Source: Candidatus Latescibacterota bacterium (GTDB taxonomy: Bacteria > Latescibacterota > UBA2968). From it: a DNA stretch of 64,000 nucleotides. Below, one piece after another: positions 35,737-44,573 of the stretch (its first letter is position 1; every line of letters starts with the position of its first letter). The position numbers were made by a program, and so were the translations under genes. The stretch spans positions 1 through 64,000 of the forward strand of contig JAJDYX010000010.1 in NCBI GenBank assembly GCA_022824945.1. Reading direction: 5' to 3'. The notes under the pieces are model-generated. The model had not been told where the DNA came from. It was given only the letters and a program-made list of their open reading frames with translations, and did no database searches.

Positions 35737-38700
35737 GTCGCAACAGGTAGAGGTACGCATCTTCGAGGGTGGGCGTAGCGGCACGCGCTTCGGGAATGGG
35801 ATCAGTTGCGAGAAATCGCACCCGGATCCCATCGGGTACGCGCACATGCGTAATCATATCCAGATCGCGTTCCAACGCTTCAAAGCGCTGATCTGGAAGC
35901 AGGGCTTCCCACACCTTATCGCGCGCCAAATCGCGCATTTCAATCGGGGTTCCCGTGTAGAGCACCTTGCCGTGATTCAGCACGGCCAATCGGTTACAAC
36001 TGCCCGCAATATCTTCGACAATATGCGTGGAAAAAATAATGATCTTTTCCTGGCTAAATCGCGCCAGCAAATTTCTGAATCGGATTCGCTCGAGTGGATC
36101 CAATCCCGCTGTTGGTTCATCCACCACTATAATCTGCGGCAAGTGCAACAGGGTTTGTGCAATGCCCACGCGCTGTTTCATACCGCCGGAGAATGAACCG
36201 ATCGGATCGTCTCGCCTATCCCACAGATTGACCTGCTCCAGGCATTCCTGAACGCGCTTGCGCCGCGCCACCCCGTCCTTAAACCCCTCCAGAAGTGCGC
36301 GGTATTCCAGATAATTATACGCAGACATGTGCAGATACAGGCCAAAGTGCTGCGGCAAATATCCAATCACCCCCTGCATATTCCGATGTGTAAGCGGTAT
36401 TTTGCCATTGGCGAGCACAGATCCGTAATTTGACGACAAAACCCGACACACAATCCTCATCAGCGTGGTCTTGCCCGCGCCATTGGGACCCAGAAGCCCA
36501 AACATGCCGCGTGGGATATCGAGACTCACACCTCCGAGAGCCTGAAATTGCGGGCGCGGAACGCCAATCAAGGGAACGGCTGCAGCACCGCGGTACACGA
36601 TACCTTTAACAGTGCCCAACTTGCCCGGTATATGCTCGGGGTCAACGCGACCTTGCCCAACGCGATTTGCCAAAAATCCAATGATGCGATAGAGCAAATA
36701 GATCGTACTGGTGGCTATGGTCAAAGATATAAGTTCCAAACGCCAATGGATAAAGGCGACAAAGACCAGCGGCAAAATCAATTGGGCGATTTGTGATATC
36801 CATCTGTTCTCGATCTGGAAATCGCGTAAGGTAGCCGCGCATAGTACGAGATGATGTACGAGGCCCCACAGGGCAAGCCCTGTCAAAAATATCCAGGATC
36901 CCTGTTCAAAATAGGTTTCTAAATAGATCAACAGAGCCAAAAGTGGCAATTTCCACCATAAACTGTCCTTAATCGCCTTTTTATCCACCAATACCTGCCC
37001 GCGCTCAGAAAGACGCTCATCGCGCCGCTTAAAGCGATCCCATTCGCGCTTAAACTGCCCCGGCGCACCGTAAATTTTTGTCAGATTGCGAATTTCGAGA
37101 TGTTCAATATTGCCGATCTCGATGAGAGAAGCCATACGCGCGCGATAAATGCGCTGCACAATCCAGACAGTGCCCATACACAACATCCACGCCGGCAATG
37201 CCAAAAGACAGGTCCAGAACAAACTCTGGTAATAATCGTTAACCCAATGCGTCAATCCCGCGGCTGCTGCCGTTCCCAATACAATTCCGAACCAGCCAAT
37301 ATCTGCCAGCCAGGCTTTGGTCTGGTCAATTCCCATGTACACCACGGGAATAAATACGAGGGTAGAAACCGTTGAAACCGCCAGCCCACCGATTACCACA
37401 ATCGCAAAGGGCGGCCAAATTTCGTAATCGCCGCCAAATATGAGTGCCAGGGGCAACATGCCCAAAATGGTGGTTGCCGAAGTCATTAAAACAGGACGCA
37501 CGCGCGACCGGCTCGCCGCGAGTACCGCGCGTTCTCGCCTGGACCCGCGGCGGCGAAGGGTTTCGATTGCGTCGATCAGCACGATCCCGTTGTTGACGGC
37601 AATACCGCTCAAAACAATAAGCCCCAACAGTGCCATTGGCGCTTCTTGCGAAGTCAATCCGGTACCCGATAAGACCAGTGCCCAGCACGATCCAATAATT
37701 GCCGCGGGCAATGTACACAGGATGACCAGAGGCGCGGAAAGCGATTCAAACAAAGAGGCCAAAATCATAAAAATCAACAGCGCGGCAATGCCCATCATCC
37801 AGTAATAAATCGTCTCTTCCTCTGCCTCGATCATTTCGATGCTATACCCTTCGGGCAGCACCATTTCGGAAACCACAGCTTGCACATAAACTCGAGAGGC
37901 TTCCAGCAGAGGCTGAGATTGCAAAATTTCCTCGGCGAAATTATAGGACACAATTATGCGCCGCGATTGATCGGTGCGCAAAATCATGCTTCTGCCCTGA
38001 TCTCGGCGCACATGCGAAACTTCCACAAGGGGAATGTACGTATCCCCAGCACCCAGAATCGGCGTCTGTCTCAATCCCGCAATCCCCTCTCCCTCTTCGT
38101 CGGGGTCTTCGACATTGCGAATATCAATCGGGATTTCAGTACCTTCGGGTGTGAGAAATGCAATATTGGAACGCGCGCCGCGCGGATTGGCGTCGGATAC
38201 GGCATTGAGCACCTGGCGCACCTGCAATCGCCGGTCAAACATCACTTCTTCATCGGGCAAAACATGCACCTCAGATGCGCCGCGTTCTGCATCGGCCCGC
38301 ACGCTATTGGGATCGATTTCCTCCACTTCTTCGAGGCGATAGACCAGATCGTCTGCAAGCATTTGAAGCACTGTAAAATCATAGCCGCGGATCACAGCCA
38401 TTTCCGAAGGCGTGCCCCCTTCCAGATTAAATCCGCCCGAGGCCCGACCGGCACCCCGAATACCTCCACCTCCCCCACCTCCCCCTCGGCCTCCCCCACC
38501 TCCCCTGCCTGTGCGCGCGATGGCCTCATAACTCACAATTGCGTTTTGGACATCACCGAACGACTCTTCGAGATTCTCTTTGATGAGATCGACAGAAATC
38601 TGGTCGGGGCGTTCGGACAAGGGCAAAAGTTCCACATTGATACTCGCCTGGGTTTCGCTGATACTGGTCGTAAAGCGATCTACACCTTTGAGATCTCGCA

Positions 38701-40429
38701 CAGCACTTTCAATTTCGCCAACAACAGCATCGAGGGCTTCAATAGTCGTGCCTTCGGGCATGCTGATATAGACGGTAAAACGGCTTTCTTCCCGGCGGAT
38801 TTCCTGCTGTAGCATAAAGAAAAAAGAAATGATCAACGTGATGACAAGCGCACCGGCAATGCCCAGTGACACGCTGATTCTGTGGCGCAAACCCGCTTTG
38901 AGACACACTGTGTACATCTCTATCAGCGCGCCTGTTCCCGTCGGTGGTCGAGATGCGAGAGAGAGGGTTTTCGATGCGAGGGCAGGCACGAGTGTGAGGG
39001 CTACGAGCAGAGAGGCAAGCAGAGGAAAGGCGATGGACAGCGCGAATTCTCTCAAGATATCCTGAAAGTCGCTTTGGATAAAAACGACGGGTACAAAAAC
39101 CGTAATCGTAGTCGCGGTTGCCGCAACAACGGCGCGTGCGACCTCATCGGTTCCGGCTTTTGCTGCTTCTTTGGGAGATTTGCCCTGTTCAAAATGCTTG
39201 AAGATATTTTCCATGACCACAATGCCGTTGTCCATCAACATACCAACTGCAAGCGCGAGGCCGCACATCGAGAGCACATTCAAACTGAGATCCCACATAT
39301 ACATCAGATTAAATGTGAGCAGCAAAGAACACGGAATGGCGAGGAGCAAAACAGCGACAAAACGCAAGTTTCTCAAAAATAAGAACAAAACAAAAAGCCC
39401 GAGCAATCCCCCGACAACAGCGGCCCGTTTGAGGAAATTGAGGGCTTCGTTCATAATTTCTGCCTGATTCTGACTGATCACGAGTTGGATATTTTCATAG
39501 GCGAGATCGCGGTTGACGCGTTCGATGGTGTCTTCGAGTTCTCCTGCAAGTTCGATGAGATTGGCTTCATCGTCTTTTTGAATGCGAATGCCAACGGCGG
39601 CTTTGCCGTTGATGCGCTGCAGGTCTGTACGCTCCTGAAGGCCGTAGCGGATTTTGGCAATGTCGCCCAGGTGCAGGGGCAATTCGGGTTTGATAACGAC
39701 TCGGCGGATTTGCACGAGGTCTGTAAATTGGCCCTTAATGCTGACCGCATAAGCCTGGTCGCCGTCGTACACCCGCCCGAGATATTGCCGCCGCGTATTA
39801 AAAGCATTGATCCGGTTGCGAACATCGGACATCGAAAGCTGGTGCGCCTGCAGCATCAATGGATCGACAATAATTTCAATAGCCGTCCTTCGCCCGCCCA
39901 GGACCTGCGCGTTGACAACGCCATCGACCGCTTCCAATTCCGGCCTGATTTTCTCCTCGGCAAATTCGCGCAACCAGTTTATATCGCCTTCGCCCAACAC
40001 GTGAATTTGCATCACCGAGGCGCTCAGATCAGAGGCATCAAAGCGCTGTATATTGACCCGCGTTCTTTCGGGCAAAAGCGGTTGCAGGCGCGTGATGCGA
40101 CTCTCGAGTTGCAGCAGGGCGAATTTCATATCCGTATTGGGCGCGTAAGAAATGCGTACCCCGCCACTGTTCTGGCGCGAAAAGGACTCATACGCCTCAA
40201 TGCCTTCGAGTTTTCCCACCTCTCTCTCGACGGGCATCACCAATTCTCGCTCAACCTGTTCGGGCGAATAGCCCTGCTGAGTAAGCGCGACAAAAACTTC
40301 CGGGTAAACGAGTTCGGGAAATATCTGGACAGGCAACCGATCCAGTGAAATCGCGCCTAAAATAGCCAGACCTAAAAAAAACATGGCCGTGGTCACGGGC
40401 CGCCGAACGGCAATACCAGCAAGTGTCAC
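35717..40429 (-). CDS. RND efflux pump fused to an ABC ATPase
   Basis: One uninterrupted 1570-residue frame, with a GTG start overlapping the previous stop. Residues 1-1038 are a full HAE1-type RND pump: GIAVRRPVTTAMFFLGL, TM4 with Asp400 in VGMLMDNGIVVMEN, two porter halves, and TM10 VLSGIAVNNGIVLID. Residues about 1045-1095 add two helices. Residues 1108-1121 (IEHLEIRNLTKIYG) look like the first strand of an ABC domain. About 100-130 residues with four helices follow. The rest of the ABC ATPase comes next: Walker A GPNGAGKTT 1314-1322, Q-loop YLPQHFG, signature SFSGGMKQR 1412-1420, Walker B VVDEPT, and switch His 1469. Gly/Arg-rich linker at about 641-666. All ATPase motifs are intact. The substrate is unknown. 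Confidence 0.9.
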   Translation of the reverse strand: MTLAGIAVRRPVTTAMFFLGLAILGAISLDRLPVQIFPELVYPEVFVALTQQGYSPEQVERELVMPVEREVGKLEGIEAYESFSRQNSGGVRISYAPNTDMKFALLQLESRITRLQPLLPERTRVNIQRFDASDLSASVMQIHVLGEGDINWLREFAEEKIRPELEAVDGVVNAQVLGGRRTAIEIIVDPLMLQAHQLSMSDVRNRINAFNTRRQYLGRVYDGDQAYAVSIKGQFTDLVQIRRVVIKPELPLHLGDIAKIRYGLQERTDLQRINGKAAVGIRIQKDDEANLIELAGELEDTIERVNRDLAYENIQLVISQNQAEIMNEALNFLKRAAVVGGLLGLFVLFLFLRNLRFVAVLLLAIPCSLLLTFNLMYMWDLSLNVLSMCGLALAVGMLMDNGIVVMENIFKHFEQGKSPKEAAKAGTDEVARAVVAATATTITVFVPVVFIQSDFQDILREFALSIAFPLLASLLVALTLVPALASKTLSLASRPPTGTGALIEMYTVCLKAGLRHRISVSLGIAGALVITLIISFFFMLQQEIRREESRFTVYISMPEGTTIEALDAVVGEIESAVRDLKGVDRFTTSISETQASINVELLPLSERPDQISVDLIKENLEESFGDVQNAIVSYEAIARTGRGGGGGRGGGGGGGGIRGAGRASGGFNLEGGTPSEMAVIRGYDFTVLQMLADDLVYRLEEVEEIDPNSVRADAERGASEVHVLPDEEVMFDRRLQVRQVLNAVSDANPRGARSNIAFLTPEGTEIPIDIRNVEDPDEEGEGIAGLRQTPILGAGDTYIPLVEVSHVRRDQGRSMILRTDQSRRIIVSYNFAEEILQSQPLLEASRVYVQAVVSEMVLPEGYSIEMIEAEEETIYYWMMGIAALLIFMILASLFESLSAPLVILCTLPAAIIGSCWALVLSGTGLTSQEAPMALLGLIVLSGIAVNNGIVLIDAIETLRRRGSRRERAVLAASRSRVRPVLMTSATTILGMLPLALIFGGDYEIWPPFAIVVIGGLAVSTVSTLVFIPVVYMGIDQTKAWLADIGWFGIVLGTAAAAGLTHWVNDYYQSLFWTCLLALPAWMLCMGTVWIVQRIYRARMASLIEIGNIEHLEIRNLTKIYGAPGQFKREWDRFKRRDERLSERGQVLVDKKAIKDSLWWKLPLLALLIYLETYFEQGSWIFLTGLALWGLVHHLVLCAATLRDFQIENRWISQIAQLILPLVFVAFIHWRLELISLTIATSTIYLLYRIIGFLANRVGQGRVDPEHIPGKLGTVKGIVYRGAAAVPLIGVPRPQFQALGGVSLDIPRGMFGLLGPNGAGKTTLMRIVCRVLSSNYGSVLANGKIPLTHRNMQGVIGYLPQHFGLYLHMSAYNYLEYRALLEGFKDGVARRKRVQECLEQVNLWDRRDDPIGSFSGGMKQRVGIAQTLLHLPQIIVVDEPTAGLDPLERIRFRNLLARFSQEKIIIFSTHIVEDIAGSCNRLAVLNHGKVLYTGTPIEMRDLARDKVWEALLPDQRFEALERDLDMITHVRVPDGIRVRFLATDPIPEARAATPTLEDAYLYLLRHGDEYK

Positions 40430-43400
40430 GCGGATTTCCCCCGAAGTCGATCAATCAGTTCATACATAGTGGGTATCACGAGTAAGGTCATCAATGTCGA
40501 TGTCACCAGGCCAGCAATGACGGCTATAGCCATAGGCGCGCGCAATTTTGCGCCCTCGCCAAAGCCGAGTGCCATGGGCAGCAGGGCGAGAATGGTCGTC
40601 GCACTCGTCATCATAATGGGACGCAAGCGGTCTTGACCGCCCTGGAGGATCGCTTCTCGCAACGTCAAGCCAGCTTGCCTGAGCTGGTTGATGCGATCCA
40701 CGAGCACAATCGCATCGTTGACCGCAATACCACCCAGCATAATAATGCCGATATAAGCCATCACACTGAGCGGTTCGCCCAAAAGATAGAATCCAAATAT
40801 CACGCCAACGCCGGCTAAGGGAACGGAAAACATGACGGTGAACGGATGGAGCGTGGATTCAAACAACGATGCCATAACCATATACACCAGCACAATTGAA
40901 AGCAGGAGTGCGAATTTGAGACTTTCAAACGACGCTGCACGTTCGCGCTCTTCTCCGCCAATTTCAACGCGATATCCCGACGGCACAGCCATTTCCTGCA
41001 TGGTGGCGCGTACGTCGGCAATAGCTTCACTTAAAATGCGCCCTTCTGTGAGATATCCCGTAACGCGTCCCACGCGACGCTGATCTTCTCTCAAAATTTC
41101 GCGGGGACCTTCAATAATATTGAGCTCGGCAATATCCCCCAATGTCAGGATCGCGCCATCTGATCCTTCGATTTGCATGGTGTGGAGTTCGCGCAGGTCT
41201 ATATCTCGATATTTTATCCGGATATCTCTCGTGCGCTGGTCTTTAGACAATTCGCCAGCAACTTCACCCGACAGTTGTCTTTCCAATGTACGGCTGATGG
41301 TCTGCGTGGTCAGTCCAAAAGCAGATGCCACTTCATCGCGAATCGCCAGATCGACTTCTGGCTGTCCGCCTTGAAAACTCGTGCGCACATTGTACACCGA
41401 AGGCAGGCCCTCAATCCTCGTCTGAAGCTCTTTTGTGATGCGCGCCAGGATATCGAGATTTTCCCCAGACACTTCGACCTGAATGGGCGCTTCTTGCCCC
41501 CCCATCACGCCTTCAAGCGCGGTTTCGTGCAACTTGTATTTCACCTCGATATCGGGCATAGCACTCAAAATGGGGTCCAGATCGCGTACCAATTCGCTAA
41601 CACTGCGCGACCGCTGTGGCTCTAAAGCCACTGACAGGGTCGCGCGATTGGGACCCGTTGGTTCGCCTCCGCTCGATACCAGAGCGGGATTGAGGCCGAC
41701 CAATGCGTACACATGCGCCACATCGCTTCCGCCAACGCTTTCGACAATCTCTTTGGCGTGCAGAGCGACCTGATCGCTAAGTTCCACACGCGAGCCTTCG
41801 GATAATGTGAGGTCAATTTGAAACAGCCCCTGATCTTCGCGTGGGATAAATTCGGTCTGCAATTCGCGGGCGATATATCCAGTTCCGCCTAAGATTAGCA
41901 GCACGACGCCAAGCATGATGGCTTTGCGGTTCAAAATACCATTGAGAAACCGATAGTATTTGTCTGATCGAATGGTCGTGTGACGCGTGGTATTCAGCCG
42001 CCGGAAAATGCGCGACGTCAGCATCGGAATTGTCGTCATTGCCACAACCAGTGATGACAGCAGCGAAAACGCTACTGTCCACGCCTGATCCACAAAGAGT
42101 TTTCCAGCCAGCCCCTGCAAATAGACAATAGGCAAAAAAACAGCCACGGTCGTCAGCGTTGAAGCCAGAATTGCCACACCGACTTCAGAGGCTCCGCGGC
42201 TCGATGCTGTGCGCGCATCCTCGCCACTTTCGAGATGGCGATAAATGTTCTCAATAACCACAATGGCATTGTCAACGAGCATGCCCGCGCCCAGAGCCAA
42301 CCCGCCCAGCGTCATAATATTCAGGGTCAGTCCCTCAAAGTACATGAGCGAGAACGTCGCCAATACGGAAATGGGAATCGCCAACCCGATCACCAGCGTC
42401 ACCGTCCAACTCCGCAACGCGATCAAAAGCACGAAAATTGCTAAAATCGCTCCGTGGATGGCCGATGTTTCGACTTCGCCTATGGCATCTTCGACAAATC
42501 GCGCCTGGTTTTCGACGGTTGTAAATTGCATGCCGCTCAGGTCGGCTTCGATATCGTCTATCGCATCTAATACCGTATTGACCACGGCGACCGTATTGCT
42601 GCTGGCTTCTTTGTAAATGGCGAGGCCAACGCATTCCCGGCCATCGAGGCGCACGATGGTTTCTCGCTCTTGATATTCCAGATCTACTGTGCCCACGTCG
42701 CGCACGCGCACCGGCACGCGGTCTCCAGAAACCGCGCCTCCTCCCCCGCGCTTTTCTCCCACGATGACTTCCCGCACATCGTTTATGTCATCTAAGCGAC
42801 CGAGGGCTTTGACCAGATACGACTGCTGATTTTCTCTGAGCGTGCCCCCGGATACATCGGCATTTGCCTGTGCGATGCGATTGATGACCGCATCGGGTGA
42901 AAGCCCAAACGCTTCGAGCAAATAGGGATCGAGCGAAACGCGCACTTCTTTTTCTGATCCCCCTTCCACCTCGGCAGACGCCACGCCATCGAGGGCCTCC
43001 AATTTGGGCTTGATCAGCAATTCTACCGTGCCCATCAGTGCGTCGAGTTCCGTGTTTTCGTCTGCTGTGATCGCAATTCGCATCACCGCAAGCGCGAGCG
43101 GGTCTTCTCGCGTCACATCTAACTGAGATACATCATCATTTGCCGCATAGCGCCCCACCCTTTTTTGCACGTCGAGCAACCCGTAATCCATGTCCGCATC
43201 CCAGGCAAATTCTGCAATGACCACGGCTTGCCCCGAGCGGGTAATAGAATATACGCGCTTGACACCGTTAATGGTGCTCACATCGCGTTCGAGGCGGCGC
43301 GTATAGCTTTCTTCGATCTCGACAGGCGATTTGCCCGGTGCTGCCAGGTCTATGGTGACGACTGGCGTCTGCAAATCGGGCAAGAGGTCGGTACCCAACC

Positions 43401-43491
43401 CGTCTAACGATATCCATCCAAGCAACACCACCGCGAGAGTCGCCATGGCAATCGTCACGGGATATCGCGTTGAAAATTCCGGCAAATTCAT
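40426..43491 (-). CDS. RND efflux transporter permease (HAE1 family)
   Basis: At 1021 residues this is the normal RND pump length. It opens PEFSTRYPVTIAMATLAV, has the proton-relay Asp at about 407 in GAGMLVDNAIVVIENIYRH, and TM10 MLGGIAVNDAIVLVDRINQL. It also has a C-terminal PIMMTSATTILALLPMALG motif and two large periplasmic loops. It overlaps the adaptor upstream by ATGA and the RND-ABC fusion downstream by GTGA. Two RND subunits in tandem suggest a heteromeric pump, as in MdtBC. No outer-membrane channel is seen in the window. Confidence 0.95.
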   Translation of the reverse strand: MNLPEFSTRYPVTIAMATLAVVLLGWISLDGLGTDLLPDLQTPVVTIDLAAPGKSPVEIEESYTRRLERDVSTINGVKRVYSITRSGQAVVIAEFAWDADMDYGLLDVQKRVGRYAANDDVSQLDVTREDPLALAVMRIAITADENTELDALMGTVELLIKPKLEALDGVASAEVEGGSEKEVRVSLDPYLLEAFGLSPDAVINRIAQANADVSGGTLRENQQSYLVKALGRLDDINDVREVIVGEKRGGGGAVSGDRVPVRVRDVGTVDLEYQERETIVRLDGRECVGLAIYKEASSNTVAVVNTVLDAIDDIEADLSGMQFTTVENQARFVEDAIGEVETSAIHGAILAIFVLLIALRSWTVTLVIGLAIPISVLATFSLMYFEGLTLNIMTLGGLALGAGMLVDNAIVVIENIYRHLESGEDARTASSRGASEVGVAILASTLTTVAVFLPIVYLQGLAGKLFVDQAWTVAFSLLSSLVVAMTTIPMLTSRIFRRLNTTRHTTIRSDKYYRFLNGILNRKAIMLGVVLLILGGTGYIARELQTEFIPREDQGLFQIDLTLSEGSRVELSDQVALHAKEIVESVGGSDVAHVYALVGLNPALVSSGGEPTGPNRATLSVALEPQRSRSVSELVRDLDPILSAMPDIEVKYKLHETALEGVMGGQEAPIQVEVSGENLDILARITKELQTRIEGLPSVYNVRTSFQGGQPEVDLAIRDEVASAFGLTTQTISRTLERQLSGEVAGELSKDQRTRDIRIKYRDIDLRELHTMQIEGSDGAILTLGDIAELNIIEGPREILREDQRRVGRVTGYLTEGRILSEAIADVRATMQEMAVPSGYRVEIGGEERERAASFESLKFALLLSIVLVYMVMASLFESTLHPFTVMFSVPLAGVGVIFGFYLLGEPLSVMAYIGIIMLGGIAVNDAIVLVDRINQLRQAGLTLREAILQGGQDRLRPIMMTSATTILALLPMALGFGEGAKLRAPMAIAVIAGLVTSTLMTLLVIPTMYELIDRLRGKSA

Positions 43492-44561
43492 CGGCTATCT
43501 CCCGTGACCCGCACCCGGGTGCGCGGCCTCAGCGTTTCGTAATTGCTCGTGATCAATTGGTCTCCCGGTTCAAGGCCAACCACAATTTCCACGCGCTCGC
43601 GGTCTTCCAGACCGGTTTCGACTTCGCGTTGTTGCGCGCGTCCTTCTTCTTCGACAAAAACGACCTTCTGGTTTCTCCGCCGCAAAACGAGATTGCGCGC
43701 AATAAGTACGACATTTTGTCGCGATTCCGTGACGATTTCTGTTTTGACAAACATGCCTGCCCGCAACAACAAGTCGGGATTATCGACCATCCCGACGACC
43801 TGAACCGTGCGCGTGACCGGATCAATAGCGGGATCCATCTCGACAATTTCGCCCTCAAAAACTTCTTCGGGCAAAGCGTAATTGCTCACGCGGATGCCCT
43901 GACCCAATTTTACATTAATAATCTGGGCATTGGGAATTTTCAGATCCACAAATACCTGTGAATAATCCATAATTTTTGCGATTGTCGTATTCTGATTTAC
44001 CAGCGTTCCCTGCGTAATATCCGCAAGTTCCGACAGCACGCCCTGAATGGGAGCCAAAAGTTTGGTTTTATCGATCTTGATAAGGGCGTCCTGATAATTG
44101 GCTTCTGCATCGGCCCAGGCTCTACGCGCACTTTCGACGTTCATTTCCGTTGCCAGTTGTCGGCTAAACAGGGTTTCCTGCTCTTTTAGCGTTCGCTTGG
44201 CTGTCTCAACCGCCAGTTTGCGCGCTTCCACCCGTGCGGCAACAACCCATTCATCGCTGTCGAGCCTGGCTATAGTCTGCCCCCTTCTAACCTCTGAACC
44301 CTTGGCGAGCAAGCGGTTATTGCTCCCTTTGCTCCAGTACAGATTTCCCCGAATCTCCGTTGTGATCTGGGCTTCGCGTACAGGTCTGAGGGTTCCGGTA
44401 GCCGTCACTATAGATTCAATTGTTCCCGTCTCTACGGATTGAACAGTAACGGGAACCGTCAGATCAACGGTGCGCTGTTCCGCCTGTTGATCACAGGCGA
44501 CCAGCCCGCAAAAGACAATTACCAACAGAAATTTTGAGCAAAAATCAAACTTCACGTCCAT
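43488..44561 (-). CDS. HlyD/AcrA-type periplasmic adaptor lipoprotein
   Basis: The 357-residue membrane-fusion protein has a lipoprotein signal (CGLVAC, Cys near residue 23). A barrel-sandwich/lipoyl half (VTATGTLRPVREAQITTEIRG) is followed by a helical hairpin (AARVEARKLAVETAKRTLKEQ) and the returning half (LLAPIQGVLSELADITQGTLV). Beta-barrel and membrane-proximal domains end the chain. It links the inner-membrane pumps to an outer-membrane channel. It lies between the ABC permease fusion and the RND gene, with a 12-base gap and a 4-base overlap. Confidence 0.92.
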   Translation of the reverse strand: MDVKFDFCSKFLLVIVFCGLVACDQQAEQRTVDLTVPVTVQSVETGTIESIVTATGTLRPVREAQITTEIRGNLYWSKGSNNRLLAKGSEVRRGQTIARLDSDEWVVAARVEARKLAVETAKRTLKEQETLFSRQLATEMNVESARRAWADAEANYQDALIKIDKTKLLAPIQGVLSELADITQGTLVNQNTTIAKIMDYSQVFVDLKIPNAQIINVKLGQGIRVSNYALPEEVFEGEIVEMDPAIDPVTRTVQVVGMVDNPDLLLRAGMFVKTEIVTESRQNVVLIARNLVLRRRNQKVVFVEEEGRAQQREVETGLEDRERVEIVVGLEPGDQLITSNYETLRPRTRVRVTGDSR

Positions 44562-44573
44562 TCCTCCCTTAAA

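Noticed and set aside
37880..38812. 310-codon plus-strand open frame opposite the RND-ABC gene
   Set aside because: It is antisense to a highly conserved RND region, has no SD, and its composition (Ser/His/Arg/Phe scatter) mirrors the coding frame on the other strand.
39485..40348. 287-codon plus-strand open frame
   Set aside because: Antisense shadow of the RND N-terminal half; no family-like motif.
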